Assembly: GCA_025917655.1 (NCBI GenBank)
Contig: CP084611.1
Coordinates: 930,001-994,000 of the forward strand
Source of the DNA: Chlorella sorokiniana
Lineage: Eukaryota > Chlorophyta > Trebouxiophyceae > Chlorellales > Chlorellaceae
Length of the DNA: 64,000 nucleotides
Direction of reading: 5' to 3'
Part shown: positions 21,478 to 33,194 of the stretch, piece after piece
Numbering within the stretch: position 1 is the stretch's first letter
Layout of the letters: each line of letters begins with the position of its first letter
Made by a program: the position numbers and the translations under genes
The notes under the pieces: model-generated
The model's input: the letters and a program-made list of their open reading frames with translations, nothing else
The model's database searches: none
Told to the model about the DNA's origin: nothing

Positions 21478-22573
21478 TCACTCGTCCTTTTTCGCCATGC
21501 GGTCCTTGCTGGCGCCAGCCGCCTCCCCTGCCTCGTCGCTCCCGGCTTCTTTCCTCCCCGCAGCCTGCTCTTTCTTCTCTAAGATGTACTCCTTGGTGAG
21601 GTACACGATGAGTGCGCCGGACACGATGCCCACCAACTCCAGCCCACGCTCAAACCACTGCGCAGCAGCAGCAGCACGGAGGATTCAGCAGCCGCCTTGT
21701 GAAGCCAAACATGAGTTGTGAAAATGTATGGATGGCAGCATGCTGTGCTCAGCAGGACGCGCTGCGACAGGCTGCCGCCCGCGGTGCACACCTCCGCAAT
21801 GGAGATGACCGTGGCGGCGCTGAGGCCGAGGCGGCCGGCAAAATGCTTGGCCAGCATCTGAGGGTACTGCCAGCCCGCCCCGCGCCCCATCATCTTCATG
21901 TCAACGTGATACATGTAGAAGATGATGATGACCTGTCGTGGAGAGGAGGGCAGATGGAACAGGTGACCCGTCGCTACAAAACGCGAACACAACAAACAAC
22001 AGGAAGAGCAGAACTCTGCAACACAAAAGCATTGCGTGCCATGCTTGCTGCCCACCTCGGAGAGACACAGCATGGACAGCAGGGAGTAGAGCATGATGGC
22101 CCACAGCTTTTCTCGGTTGGCCTTGCCAAAGCCAAAGGCCCAGGCGCGCAGCAGGAAGAGGGCCACGCCGGCATAAAAGATGTACTCTGTGCTGATCGTC
22201 AGCGGATCCTCTGCACAGTCATGCAGATAATACAGCTTCTCGGATTTAACGCGCGCGTGCGGAAGAGCCAAGCACAGCGTGTGCAGGCGAGCGAGCAGGC
22301 CTGGCGGTGGTGGCGGCAGCGCACCGCCGGTCAGAAAGGGCACCGAGTGCCACAGCGTGCGGACGCAGATGTAAGCCAACTGCACCAGTGCTGAGAGCTT
22401 GATGCCCCGCCGCATCACCGCCAGCCGCTTGTAGCCTGCAGGCAAAGAAGTGGTGAGCGCCGATCCGTGCTGCCCAGCGGCGCGGGTTCTTCAGCATGTA
22501 GAAGCGGCTTACGATCTTCAATTATCATGCGATAGCTCCAGTCTGCGCCCTCCACGCCAGAAGGCCTCTCCAT
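21478..22573 (-). CDS. Small multi-pass membrane protein, family not assigned
   Basis: I could not name this protein. Joined exons give about 215 residues beginning MERPSGVEGADWSYR. Hydrophobic segments are ALVQLAYICVRTLWHSV, YIFYAGVALFLLRAWAF, LWAIMLYSLLSMLCL, VIIIFYMY and LVGIVSGALIVYL, so four or five membrane passes. Between them lie TGEDPLTISTEY and a loop with DMKMMGRGAGWQYPQMLAKH. The tail is highly charged and ends KDRMAKKDE, close to but not an ER-retrieval KDEL. The pattern of an Arg before an aromatic pair, followed by Glu and Tyr, recalls RTA1-like proteins faintly, which I would not rely on. Intron junctions agree in phase. An in-frame Met upstream at 22642 is an alternative start. 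Confidence 0.6.
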
Positions 22574-22871
22574 CTTGATGGCTGTGAGTGTCCACTCTCT
22601 TCTGCGTTTGATACGGGGTGGAAACGTCGTCGCAGTGCGCATTCAAACCTATGGTTCCTCCTTATTCCATCGGGAGGCATGTACTGCTGGCGTCCTGAAA
22701 CAAAACGAATGAAGTGAATTCATGGCTCGTCGCCAGGAAGAGCAGTCTGCGCATTGTTCACAGGACTTCGTTTAGGGCTTCGCAAGCTGGGTCCGAAACA
22801 GCAGCCCTTGTCCGCAGTCTCGTCGAGCATCCAAGTTCGCTACAGGCCTTCGATAACCCTCCAAAGCCGCA
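22574..22871. promoter_or_regulatory. Divergent spacer between membrane protein and trigger factor
   Basis: Only about 300 bases separate the two start codons, so both promoters must lie here or overlap the first exons. No TATA box was seen. Confidence 0.5.
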
Positions 22872-25800
22872 ATGCAGCTTGTACTAGGCCCCACACACGC
22901 CGTGGTGGCATTCACCGCCGAACCCGTCAGGGCCGCAAACCGTGCAGCACAGGTTTGTGGGGCTACAGCATGCAATCATCCTTTTTCGATGTCTCTGATA
23001 TAATTCGGTCGCGGCAATCGCCGCAGATATGCATGCATGGGCTTATCCGCTTGCCGCCGGCGTGCCGTCCGCTGCCTGGGAAGCGTTGGACGAGCACCTT
23101 GCGTTCATTGCTCTCCCATCTGCTCTGCAGGTCACCAGGGCCCTCGCCCCGCGCAATGCCAAGCCGACAGTGCATCGCCCACAGCCCCGCGGCCGTGCTG
23201 CCCGGGCCGGCGTCGTCGCCGCCGCGGCTCCGCCTGCAGCAGAGGTTGCGGTGCGGGAGGAGAACCTGGAAGGCTCGGCCACGCGCCTGCACATCACCGT
23301 GCCCGCCCCCATGTGCCAGGCAGCCTACAAGAAGATCATGGCAGACCTGCGCAAGGGCACCACCGTGGACGGCTTCCGCAAGGGCAAGGTGCAGGGGGTG
23401 CAGCCCAGGCCATTGCGACTGGTGAACTCCTGTCCCTGGCGATGCCAGCTGCGCCCCCACGTGTCGCAGCCCGCAGGCTGCACGCTTGCAGCAACCGGAG
23501 GGCAGACAGCTTGTGCGACCGGCTGTGAGTGACCCTTGCCAAGCTCTCTGGCTTCTCCACTGACAGCGCACATCCAGGCGATTGACGCCCGGTGCTCCTC
23601 GCCGCCGATGCCCCTGACCCCTGCGCAGGCCCCAGACGCCGCCCTGCTGGCGCATGTGGGCGGCCAGGGCCGCGTGGTTGCCTCGGCGCTGGCTGAGCTT
23701 CTGGAGCCGGCCCTGGCGGCGGCCATGCGTCCGTACGAGGGCGTGGCGGTGCCCGACTCCGAGCGCATCGAGCAGGAGGCGGAGGAGCTGGAGGCGGCCT
23801 TCAGGTGGGTGCCTGGGGGAGGGCGGGCAGCGCAGGGCACTGGCGGTTTCACACGTACAGGCGCGCCCTTGCTTACTGCCTGCGTGTCGTCCTGCTGGGG
23901 AACCTGCTCCTCCAGCAGAGCGGAGCGGCGTCTGGGCCGGCCCAGGAGCACCCTCCTCAATGTCCATCCAAACTTCCCCGGTAGCCTGGATGCCGGCCTG
24001 TCCTTCTCAGTGGTGTTTGACGCTGTGCCGGAGTTGCGCTGGAAGCTGCCCTACCGCGACCTGGCCGTGAGCGTGGAGGCGGCCGGCGACGAGTCGGGCG
24101 ACGCAGCGGCGGCGGAGGAGCAGCTGCGTCAGCTGCGCAAGGGCAAGGCGGAGCTGCGGGTGGTGGCGGACCGCGGCCTGCAGGTGGGGCGCACTGGCGG
24201 AGGGCGGTGGCACATGCGTGTGCCAGTGAAACGTAGCAGGGAATGGGCTCGTCGGCCAGGCAGCTCCTAAGGCTGCTGTGCTGTCTGCTGCCGCAACACC
24301 TCCTGCCTTCCTCCCGCCCAATAACCTATTCCGTCCCCTTTTGCTGCGGCATCTAATTTCGGTTCCCGCCCGCCCTGACTTTTGTCCCCCTCTGCATGCC
24401 CCTCTTCTCCGCCCTGCAGCCCGGCGACCTTGCCATCGTGGACTTCAGCGCCAAGCGCGCCGACGACGGCGAGGAGCTGCCGTATGCCGCCCGCACCTCC
24501 ATGCGGCTGGACACCGACGACGCAGACAGCACCTTCCTGCCCGGTGAGCGGCGGCGCTGGCCGGGGCAGGGAAGGAACACCCTTAATTTGGGGAACCCCC
24601 AGCCTCTGATGCTCACCCTCGCCGCCTGTTGCATCTTCTTGCGCGAGTGGACTGTTTGCTTGCCTGGCTCGCACCGCTGGGGCCCACTTACCCAGGCGGT
24701 AACAAGGGAGGGGTGGGTCACCTTCGCAGCACAATGCACCCCCACCCCCGCCGTGCTGGGCAGGGATTGTGGCTATCCTGGAGGGCATGCGGCCGGGCGA
24801 GGAGAAGGAGACTGCCATGACCTTCCCCACAGACGGTGAGCCCCCCGCCAACCCCCTCCCCCGCCCTTGCTCTCCTGCTGCATCTGCCGCCCCGCTGTTG
24901 CGCTCTTGCAGGCCCTCCTGGCTGGAGCGCTGGGGGCCGCAACAACGATGGAGACGTTGAGGGAGCATTGCTGTGCAGAGATGCCAGCAACCTTGGCGCC
25001 AATCCCCCGCCCCCGCCCCCACACCCCGGTGCAGAGACCTTCCAGCCTGCCACACTGCGTGGCGCGGAGGTGGTGGCACGGGTGAAGATGGTGGAGCTGT
25101 TCGCCTTTGAACTGCCCGAGGTGTGGGTGGGTGGGTGGGGTGCGCGCGGCAGCGCCCACCACAGGGAAGGGAGGGAGGCGCGCTCGTTATGAAGTTGCAG
25201 AGAAGGTGGCAACTGCCTGCGCCCACACAACGTTTGGAGCGAGACGGCCCTAGCTGTACTGTGGTGGCCGCCCACGCTGCCAGCGCTGCGACCGATCCAC
25301 GCTCCTTGCATCCACGCTCCTTGTCCCCTTCCCACCCTCCTCCCCTCCAGCTCACCGATGAGTGGGCGGCCTCGGTGATGCCTGGCAGCGACGTGGCGGG
25401 ACTGCGGCAGCAGCTGCTGGCCGCCAAGCGCTCCGAGCGCGAGGCGCAGCAGCGTGAGCGGGTAGCGGACGCCTTCATGGCGGCGGTGGGGCAGGCGGTG
25501 GACTGCGACATCCCTGACTCGCTGCTGGCGGAGCTGGGGGCGCAACAGTACAGGTGCGCGGCGCCGCGGGAAGCTGAGGGGCAGGGCGATGGGGCAGCAG
25601 GGCAGGGGCGCAGTGCATGGCCGCGTGGCTGGATACCGGCGCTTTCAAGTGCAGCCTACCAGCACCCAAGTGCACCCACGCGTGCCCGCCCGCTCACTTA
25701 CACCCACATGCCCGCACGTCAAGGCCCAGTGCGCCTGGCAGCGTCTCACCAGCATCTGCCCACGCCTGCTTGTTGCCCTGCCACCCCCGCAGCGTGACCC

Positions 25801-26533
25801 TGAACCGCCTGCTGTCCGAGGGGCAGCTCAACTACGAGACGGTGCAGCAGCTGGCCACCCCGAGATGGTGAGACGGGTGCTGCCTGTATGGCTGCCACGG
25901 GCAGCCGGACCTGGGGGCAGGCTCCCGCCCTGCATGCATGCTGAACCACTGAGGATGCATGCCCGGGCGTGCGCGCCCATCCCGTTCTCCGCTTCCCGGC
26001 TTCCCTTTCCCCCTGCCGCACGCGGCGTGCCACTGCGCCCTCGCCACCGGCTCCGCCGCCCGCGCAGGCCCAGCAGTATGTGTCGAGCCGGCGAGAGGAG
26101 CTGCTGCAGCTGCAGCGAGCGCTGCTGGGGATGGAGGACATTGCGAGGCGCGAGGGGCTGCAGCCCAGCGAGACCGAGATCGAGGTGGGCGGCTCTGCCA
26201 GGAGCAGTCATGAGGGCAGCGGCGCCGGCCGGCACCTGCCAGCGCCTGATCAATAGTTTGGCCCAGCTGGGCGCAGCTGGGTGTGGGTCACCGGCCTGGC
26301 ATCCCTGCCGCTGCCGCTGAGAGACACCTGACCAGATCCCCCACCGCCCCACTTCCCATCATCCCCAGGCCGAGTTCCGCACTGCCACCAGCGACTTTGC
26401 AAAGTACGGGCAGGAGTATGATGCGGAGCGGCTGCGGGAACAGGTGTACGAAACCCTGCAAGCAGACAAGGTCATGGCCTGGCTCATTGAGAACTGCCAA
26501 GTCACCACAGTGGTGCCACCAGCGGCAGCATGA
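22872..26533 (+). CDS. TIG: Plastid trigger factor, TIG type
   Basis: A ribosome-associated chaperone and peptidyl-prolyl isomerase of bacterial origin, acting on nascent chains in the chloroplast. Eleven exons fit: 22872-22952, 23131-23388, 23629-23804, 23985-24183, 24420-24543, 24764-24835, 25035-25120, 25351-25553, 25793-25867, 26068-26184 and 26369-26533, about 518 residues. Exon 1 and the start of exon 2 form an Arg/Ala-rich transit peptide. The ribosome-binding domain has YKKIMADLRKGTTVDGFRKG, the usual GFRxGK signature. The isomerase domain includes GDLAIVDFSAKRADDGEE, FLPGIVAILEGMRPGEEKE and MTFPTDETFQPATLRG. The C-terminal domain has LTDEWAASVMPGSDVAGLR and a helical end. Summed exons lack one base; it belongs in the CCCC run 25858-25861, restoring the reading LATPEM before the splice. 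Confidence 0.92.
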
Positions 26534-27992
26534 AGTTGAAGGGCAGCCCTGCAGCCCCGCGAAGTGAGCACTTCAGCATGGCATTGCGCTGTTCTCCAGA
26601 TATCAACACCACATCTAGTTTTCCGGCTGTCTGCTCTCATCATTTTGCTCTCCTTTGCTTCGCTGTGTGCGGCTGCCTTCTGTGCCTCCAATGCCTGATG
26701 CGGGCACAGCAGGAACAAGGAACCGCACAGAGATGCTTCTGTAAGACTGGGTTGCCGTTTAGGTGATGTGCAAGTGCAGGCATCCCGGGGGCTGTGCACA
26801 GCCTAACAGCGCAGATTTAAGTCTCTTCTCATGGGGGCCAACCACTGCCGCCGTCCAGCAATAGTTGCGGTTCAAAGACGAGCCGTTTGCGCTACAGCGA
26901 TAAAGCATTCACATATGACGTGGATAAATCATGCGTCACGCAGACAAAGCGCAATGAAGTTATTCAACCCCGGCTATCGAGGTTGGCGTACCTCAAACCT
27001 CCACGACTTGCACCGGGTTGGCTGCTCTTGGAACGCATTGACACACCTCCTTGGGCATGTTAGAAGCCTGGGAGGGCCTCAGCGCACACCCGCTGCATCT
27101 TGCCATCCTGGCACACGGTTCCGTCGCACCCTTGCATTGTTCCTCGCGTCTTCTGTACCTTGACGTGTCGCAATTCAAGCCTTCGCAACTTGCAAGGCAT
27201 TCCTGACAGCCAACAGAGAAGCAAGCCATCCTGGTTAGCGCGGTGCACGGCGGGCGGCTGTGTTAGCGGGCGCCAGAGCATCTTGAAAGAGTTTCCAACA
27301 TCGTGGTCTGCCTCGCGGACTGGTTGAGGGAGCTTGTGGGCGGCGGCCCAACCTTCCAGGTTTGTGTCGCTGTTGATTTGAGTCCAAGAACGGCTTCCCC
27401 GCTCCAGTTGGAAATATGCAATGCTTCATGCAAGTGCCGGGGCAGCTAGGGAGCTTGCCAAGGGCGATCCATTCTCGGAGCGGGTTGGGGATGTGCCTTT
27501 TGCTCCTTGGCTTCTGGGGCCAGTGAAGAGGTGTCCGGGTGTGTTGACACGCCGGGTGCCCGCTGGAAGAACAGGGCGGAGGCCCTGGGGTTTCAACGGC
27601 GGCTGCCGTGGCACCATGGCGCCTCAACGCTATCCACGCACCCAGCAGTGTGGCGGCGCTCCTCTCTCTGCTTGCAACCCCTGCCATTGAAGCACAGGAT
27701 GCAAGCTATGCGCTGCCTGCGCACCTTTCCTGTCCTTTGCAGGCTTGAACCTTGGAGGGGTTGCATGCCCTTTGCTTCCCTCCGGCCACCCCTCATCCGG
27801 ACGCCCAGCACCTGCACGCGGGCCACTGCCCACCCGCTACAACAATGAACGGCCTTGGTGCGGTGCTGCTGTATCCTGGTGCTGCGTAAATGGCGGCCAG
27901 AGGCGCTGGTTGCAGTGAAATGCAGCAAGTCCATGACAGCCTTGGTCCGACGGTCGCCTAACTGCCGACTTGCATCTTTCCGTCCCCACGCA
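26534..27992. other. Intergenic region upstream of gene H
   Basis: About 1.4 kb with the trigger factor 3' end and the presumed promoter and 5' exon of gene H. Open frames on both strands show no family likeness. An upstream coding exon of gene H may be hidden here. Confidence 0.4.
26740..26744 (+). terminator. Putative TGTAA poly(A) signal of trigger factor
   Basis: TGTAA lies about 205 bases after the stop codon. TGTAA is the usual signal in many chlorophyte algae; assignment here is by position only. Confidence 0.4.
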
Positions 27993-30900
27993 GAACTGAC
28001 TATCGAGGTGCCCGCGCCCGACATGGCCCTGCTGAAACAGGACGAAGAGGAAGCACTGGACAGCAAGTTCTCTGCGGCGGCGCGCAGGCCGGCGGCGGAG
28101 GAGGCCGAGCCTGTGGCGCCCTTGTCTGGCCAGGGCAGCGACGCCCCCGCACCCAGCACCCAGGCCGACCCCACCCCTGAAGCCGCAGCCGCGCTGGCGT
28201 CTGCGCCTACTGCCGCGTCCGCTGTGGCTGCCCACCTGGGCCTGGCGGGAGTGGAGGCTGCTCTGGCCGGGAGGGCGAGCCGGAGCACCCGCCACTGGGG
28301 CCCCGGCGGCGCCCACGCCCGCCGTGGCGCCGCCGTCGGGCGCGGCGGGCACCCCGCGGGGGCGACGGCGAGGAGGCCGACGAGCTCGCCGCCAACCTGC
28401 TGTCCAACATGGCGGCCTGGCAGAGCGAGCTGGATGCGTTCCAGGCGGCGCTGCGGCACTGCATGGAGACGCGCCGCCCCAGGCGCCGCGGGCTCCCCCT
28501 CCACCGTGGACGAGTCGGGCGGGGGCCGCGCGTCTGCAGCACAGCGGGCCCAAGGGCGTCACCGGCTTCCGCGGCGTCACGCAACACAAGTAGGTGGCTC
28601 CGAGTGTTGTGTATGTGTCGGGGGAAGGGCGCGTGTGGTTGTGGGTTGTGGGTGGCGTCGGCGGTTTCGGCAGTGTGGAAGGGGGAGGTGAGGGCACGTG
28701 TGGCCACGCAGGGAGCTGCTTCCATGTTTTCCCAGCGACCATTAAGCTGACACGTGAACACGCGTGAGGTCACCGTCCTGCTCATGCGCCCACCTGTGCC
28801 GGCTGTGTTCCCGCCCGTACCGCAGGCGCACCAAGCGGTACGAGGCCAACGTGTGGATGGACCACAAGCAGATGTACCTGGGTGAGCACACCATGCCGCT
28901 GCTGCCCTGCACCTGCCCGCGGCCATCTTGTCACAAGATGAGGGTGCTGAACTCCCCACCACAAGGCACTCCACCTCGGACGGCCGGGCCCCCTGTGGCA
29001 CTCCTTTTGCATGCCGCGTGAAAACCAGCCAATCATGCCACCACGTATGTGTGGGGTATCCCCCACACCCCCACCCACACTCACCCCCAAACCACACCCG
29101 CGTGCGCAGGCGCGTTTGATGTGCCCGAGCAGGCTGCCCACGCGCACGACATCGGCGCGCTGTGCAGCGGCAAGGCGCGTGCCGAGGCCCTCAACTTCCC
29201 CCTCACCGACTACGAGTCGCTGCTGCCCATGCTGCACACCCTGCCGCACGTGAGCGCGTTGTGTGCTGTATTCGTTTTTGGGTGGGGTGGTGGGGGGCCT
29301 GCAGGGCGGCGGCGGAAAACTTGGGGCCCCACGCTCCTGAAGCCTGCAAACCGCCCCACCCTCTGCACAGCTTCGCTGGTTGCGGGGTTGGTATGGGGCG
29401 GCATGGGCAGGGCGGCCATGAGATGGCTGGCCAGGCAGCGGGCAAGCGGGGCCGCTGCTGACTGGTGCTGCTGACAGGCTCGGCGAGGCCTGCCACCTGG
29501 GCGTGCAGCTGCCCGGTTGATCACTGCTGCAGCTTGCATCACCGGCTGCTCCCTCTGGCCCGCACCCACTTCTGCAGGCTCAGGTGGTGGGTGCACTGCG
29601 CAGCTACGGGCGCCTGCCCACCGCGCGGCCCTCGGGCGGCGTCAGCTCCGGCCGCCTCTACAGCTCTGCCTCGGCACGCGCCTCGTCGGCACGCCGCAGC
29701 CGCGACGCCGACAGCGAGGACAGCGAGGAGGAGGGGACGGTGGTGGCGCGCGGCCGCGGCCGCGCCGCGCACGCAAGCCCTCTGCGAGCGGCAGCCGCAG
29801 CGCGCCTGCGCTGCCGCCGCTGCCGCCCCGCTGGCGGCGCAGGCTCGGCTGCTGCCTCCGCCCAAGCACGAGGCCGTGGAGGTGGCCGCGGGGTGGCAGG
29901 GCGCAGCCGCCGCTGCGGCCAGCGCGCCAGAGGACTCTGGGGCAACGGGTGGCACAGACTCCCAGCCCCTTGCCTCCGATGCTCAGCAGGCCGACCTGCA
30001 GGCGCTGGAGGCTGCTCTGATGGGCAGCGCGCTGGCCTCGGTCCTTGCGGGGGCGACGAGCCGGAGCCCGCGGAGGTGCCGCTGCCGCGCCCGCCGCCGC
30101 GGCCCAGCAGCGGCGCCTCCCTGGCGGTGTTTGAGGGCGCGCTGTGCCAGCTCATGGCGCGGTCCCACACGCTGTGCCGCCCGGCGCGGAGGAGGACGGC
30201 GCTGTGCCGCGCCCGCTGCACAGCGGGCCCAAGGGCCAGAGCGGGTTCAAGGGGGTCACCCTCTACAAGTGAGGCACCTCGACGCGCCAGATATGATGAT
30301 GTCCCAGTCCTGCCTCACCCCTCTGCGCGTGCCCACAGCCGCAGCGCGTGTGTGCCGCCCCCAGCCCGCAAGGCCCCGCCCGCCTCGAGCACCTTCCCCT
30401 GTTCCATGTACCGCAGGCGGTGCCAGCGGTACAACGCCCACATCTGGCTGGGCAAGCAGACGCACATCGGTGAGCCCAAGCGGCGGCAGCGCTGCCACCC
30501 CGCCTCAAGCCCTTGGGGCAGCTTTGTTGCGCCAAGCTTGTCCAGCCACTCGCTCCCCTCCCTGGCCCCTTGCGTTGCAAGCGCGCCCCTCCCTACCCTG
30601 CCTCCTCTGTCGCCGTCCGCCCCTGCAGGCACCTTCCACACGGCGGCGCAGGCTGCTGTGGCGCATGACGTGATGGAGCTGTGGCGCAACCCCGAGGCCC
30701 AAGGCCTCAACTTTGCGGCGACGTCGTACGAGGAGCTGCTGCCGCTGCTGCGCCAGCTGTCAGAGGCGAGCGGGGCGTGGGGAACGGGGCAGGGCTGTGG
30801 GGCTTTGAGGGGCAGAAGCGCTGTCGGCGGGGAGGGCCCTGCAGCTGGCCCCTCTGCCGCAGGCGCCGCACTGGCAGGGTGTCTTTCTTATGCTCATGGA

Positions 30901-33194
30901 ACTAGCAGCAGAGTTTTCAAGTTCCTTACAAGTTCCTTACTCTGGTCCTGCAGGCCGACGCGCTCAATGCTCTGCGCAACTACAGCCGTTCGCCAAGCTC
31001 CGCCGCCGCCGCCGGCACCGTTGGCGGCGGCTACAGCAGCCGGCCCCGGCCGCCTGCATCACGCGGCGCGCCACCTGCTGCTGCCACTGTCAAGCCGGCA
31101 CCGTCGGCTGCAGCGCCGACGGCGCCCTCCCTGCGTCGGCGGCAGCGCAAGCCGCAGCCCAGCGGCGGCACCAGCGCGGGGCAGCGCAGCGACGACAGCA
31201 GTGGGGGCGCCATGCCGCCTGCACGGGTCAGCGCCGGCTCCCGAATGTGGTACATGCTTGAGCAGGTGGGCCCCTCTATTCCCCCCCCCTGTCCCCGCCA
31301 AGTCGCAGGCGGTGCACATGGCTCTGGCTGGAGCGGGGCTGGGTTACTGTGCAGCCCCTCACCGCATCCTGCTCGGCAGCAGGACGCCGTTTGCCCTCCC
31401 TCCACCCCCTGTCTCCCACCCTCGCCCTCCCCAACCTCCCGCAACGTGCACTACCTGTGCAGGAGAAGAGCGCGGACCACTCTGGAGACGACTTGATGGA
31501 AGAGGAGGGGAAGGGGGCGACTCCGACTTTGCGCCGGAAGAGGCCGCCGAGGACGACCCGCAGCAGGTGGGGCTGCGCCTTCCTGCGCCGTTGTTTGCGT
31601 CGTGTGGACGAGCCAGGCGTGGCGGGTTGCTTTGCAACGGTCACCATGTTGTTCAAAGGTGTAAGGTCCACGATACTGGTGTTACGGAAGCACTGACTCG
31701 CCATGTGGCATTTTAACGCACGGCCCTCCCCCCCAGCCGCCCGCCAAGCGCCGCCGCTCGGAGTCGCCCGGCGGTGACCCCTGGCCTTCCACCCTCACCC
31801 CACCCCCAGCGTGGCGTCAGCCCTGGCCACCCCCTTCCTCCTGACCAACAGGTGGTGGGGTGCGCCCGCCACGGCCCGGCAGCAGCCACCGTTGGGGCCT
31901 GGCGGTGAGGCATCGGGTGTGGGTGGGCTGCAGTGCATCCTAGCAAGCTGTGCCCTTCGCGCCAGCCACCTTGCGTCTCGGTCTTGCCGCATCGTTTCTG
32001 CGCCCCAGCGTCGCGCCCTCCACAGCCCGCGTCCCCCAACCCTTCCCCCAAACAGATCTCGGTGCGCGGCCAGGCAGCCTGGTTCGGGCGGCTGGACCGG
32101 CAGCGGGCTGCAGTTGCAGCGGACCTTGCCCTCATCTGGCGCCGCTGTCTGGCGGCTGCGGCAGGCGAAGAGGTGAGCCTTGTAGGTTTCATTATTTTGG
32201 TGGGTTGGGCCGCCACAGGCTGGCGCCTGCCCCAGCAGTCGCATGTGCCCCGCCCTGCTGCTGCTCGTCCTCTGCTGCCTGGCCAGCGCTGCTGTTGCTC
32301 GCGCCGGTGCGCTGCGCGGGCTCCAGGGCCCCCCACCCATCCGTCCATTCCACACCTGCCTGCTGCCGCCGCCCGCATCCGCAGCCCGATGCCAAGGACG
32401 CGGGCGCCGCCTTCAACGTGCCGTCTGCTGGTTACGAGGAGGATGCCGCCCTCATGGACCAGCTCAGGTGGGTGGGCGGATGGGGTGTATGAAAGCCGGG
32501 GGCGGGCTGTGAATGTGAGTGTGTGTGGTGGGGTTAGGGGGCGGGGTGAGCGGTGCGGAGGCCGTACTGCGCAGGTGGCGGCTTGCATGCTGGGTGCGCT
32601 GCTCCACCCTCCTCTGCCCGCTGGCACCCTCCCCGCAGGCGCATCCGCTCCGCCCCCAGCTGAGTCAGTTCCTGGCGGCAGTGGTGCCCCAAGACCCGCC
32701 TGCCGCCCCGGCACCGCAGCGGCGGCCGCGGCCGCCTCGGCCCTCGTCAACGTGCCGGGCGGCAGGGCGCTGCGGCGCTGGCGCCGCCGCCGGTGGCCCC
32801 CGCGCCGCCGGCGCCTTCGCTGCTGCTAGGGGCCCGCAAGCGCAAGCAGCAGGCGCTGCTGGAGGAGGCGCGGGCGGCCAAGCAGCAGGGCGACGGCGGC
32901 GCCGCCGCCGGAGGGGCGCCCGCGGCGGCCACCGGCCCGCTGGCCCAGGCTGCGGCTGCGATGGAGGCGGCCGACACAGGCGACTCGGCTTCCATGCTGG
33001 GTGCGCTGCGCCAGCTGGCGACGGCGGGCGTGGGCGGGCGGCTGCTGCAGGAGGTGGTGGCGGGGTGGGAGGGCTACCCACTCATGCAGCAGCAGGACAT
33101 GTTTGGCGCCGTCACACTGCCGGCCCGCAGCGGCGACTGGGACCGGCTGGAGGAGCGGCTGCAGGTGGCACTGGACCTGGCCTCCCTCTTCTAG
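27993..33194 (+). CDS. Gene H: multi-AP2 transcription factor with family tail
   Basis: A likely DNA-binding transcription factor. The first supported exon follows an acceptor at 27992; the true start may be Met 28024 (MALLKQDEEEALD) or an upstream exon. AP2 domain 1 spans three exons: GPKGVTGFRGVTQHK, RTKRYEANVWMDHKQMYLG, and AFDVPEQAAHAHDIGAL with ALNFPLTDYESLLPML (28548-29249). AP2 domain 2 has the same two intron positions and phases: GPKGQSGFKGVTLYK, RCQRYNAHIWLGKQTHIG, and TFHTAAQAAVAHDVMELW with LNFAATSYEELLPLLRQL (30219-30765). A weaker third repeat has WFGRLDRQRAAVAADLALIW and AFNVPSAGYEEDAALMDQL (32056-32470). The end has FLAAVVPQDP, basic stretches (GARKRKQQ), MLGALRQLATAGVGGRLL and WDRLEERLQVALDLAS, with stop at 33192-33194. 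At least six frame changes fit missing C or G bases. Confidence 0.85.

Noticed and set aside
24904-25034. Extra trigger factor exon beginning at the acceptor near 24904
   Set aside because: It would insert a Gly/Pro-rich stretch between PTD and ETFQPATL; splicing to 25035 gives the family sequence and right phase.
22872-26533. Trigger factor as bacterial contamination
   Set aside because: It has ten spliceosomal introns and an N-terminal transit peptide-like leader.
26831-27848. Several 60-150 residue open frames on both strands upstream of gene H
   Set aside because: No family likeness, no agreement with splice sites, Arg/Pro/Cys-rich composition typical of shadow frames.
27855-31716. Gene H as a decayed pseudogene because of several frame changes
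   Set aside because: All frame changes fit one missing C or G, splice sites and AP2 residues are intact, and the same defect affects essential genes nearby.
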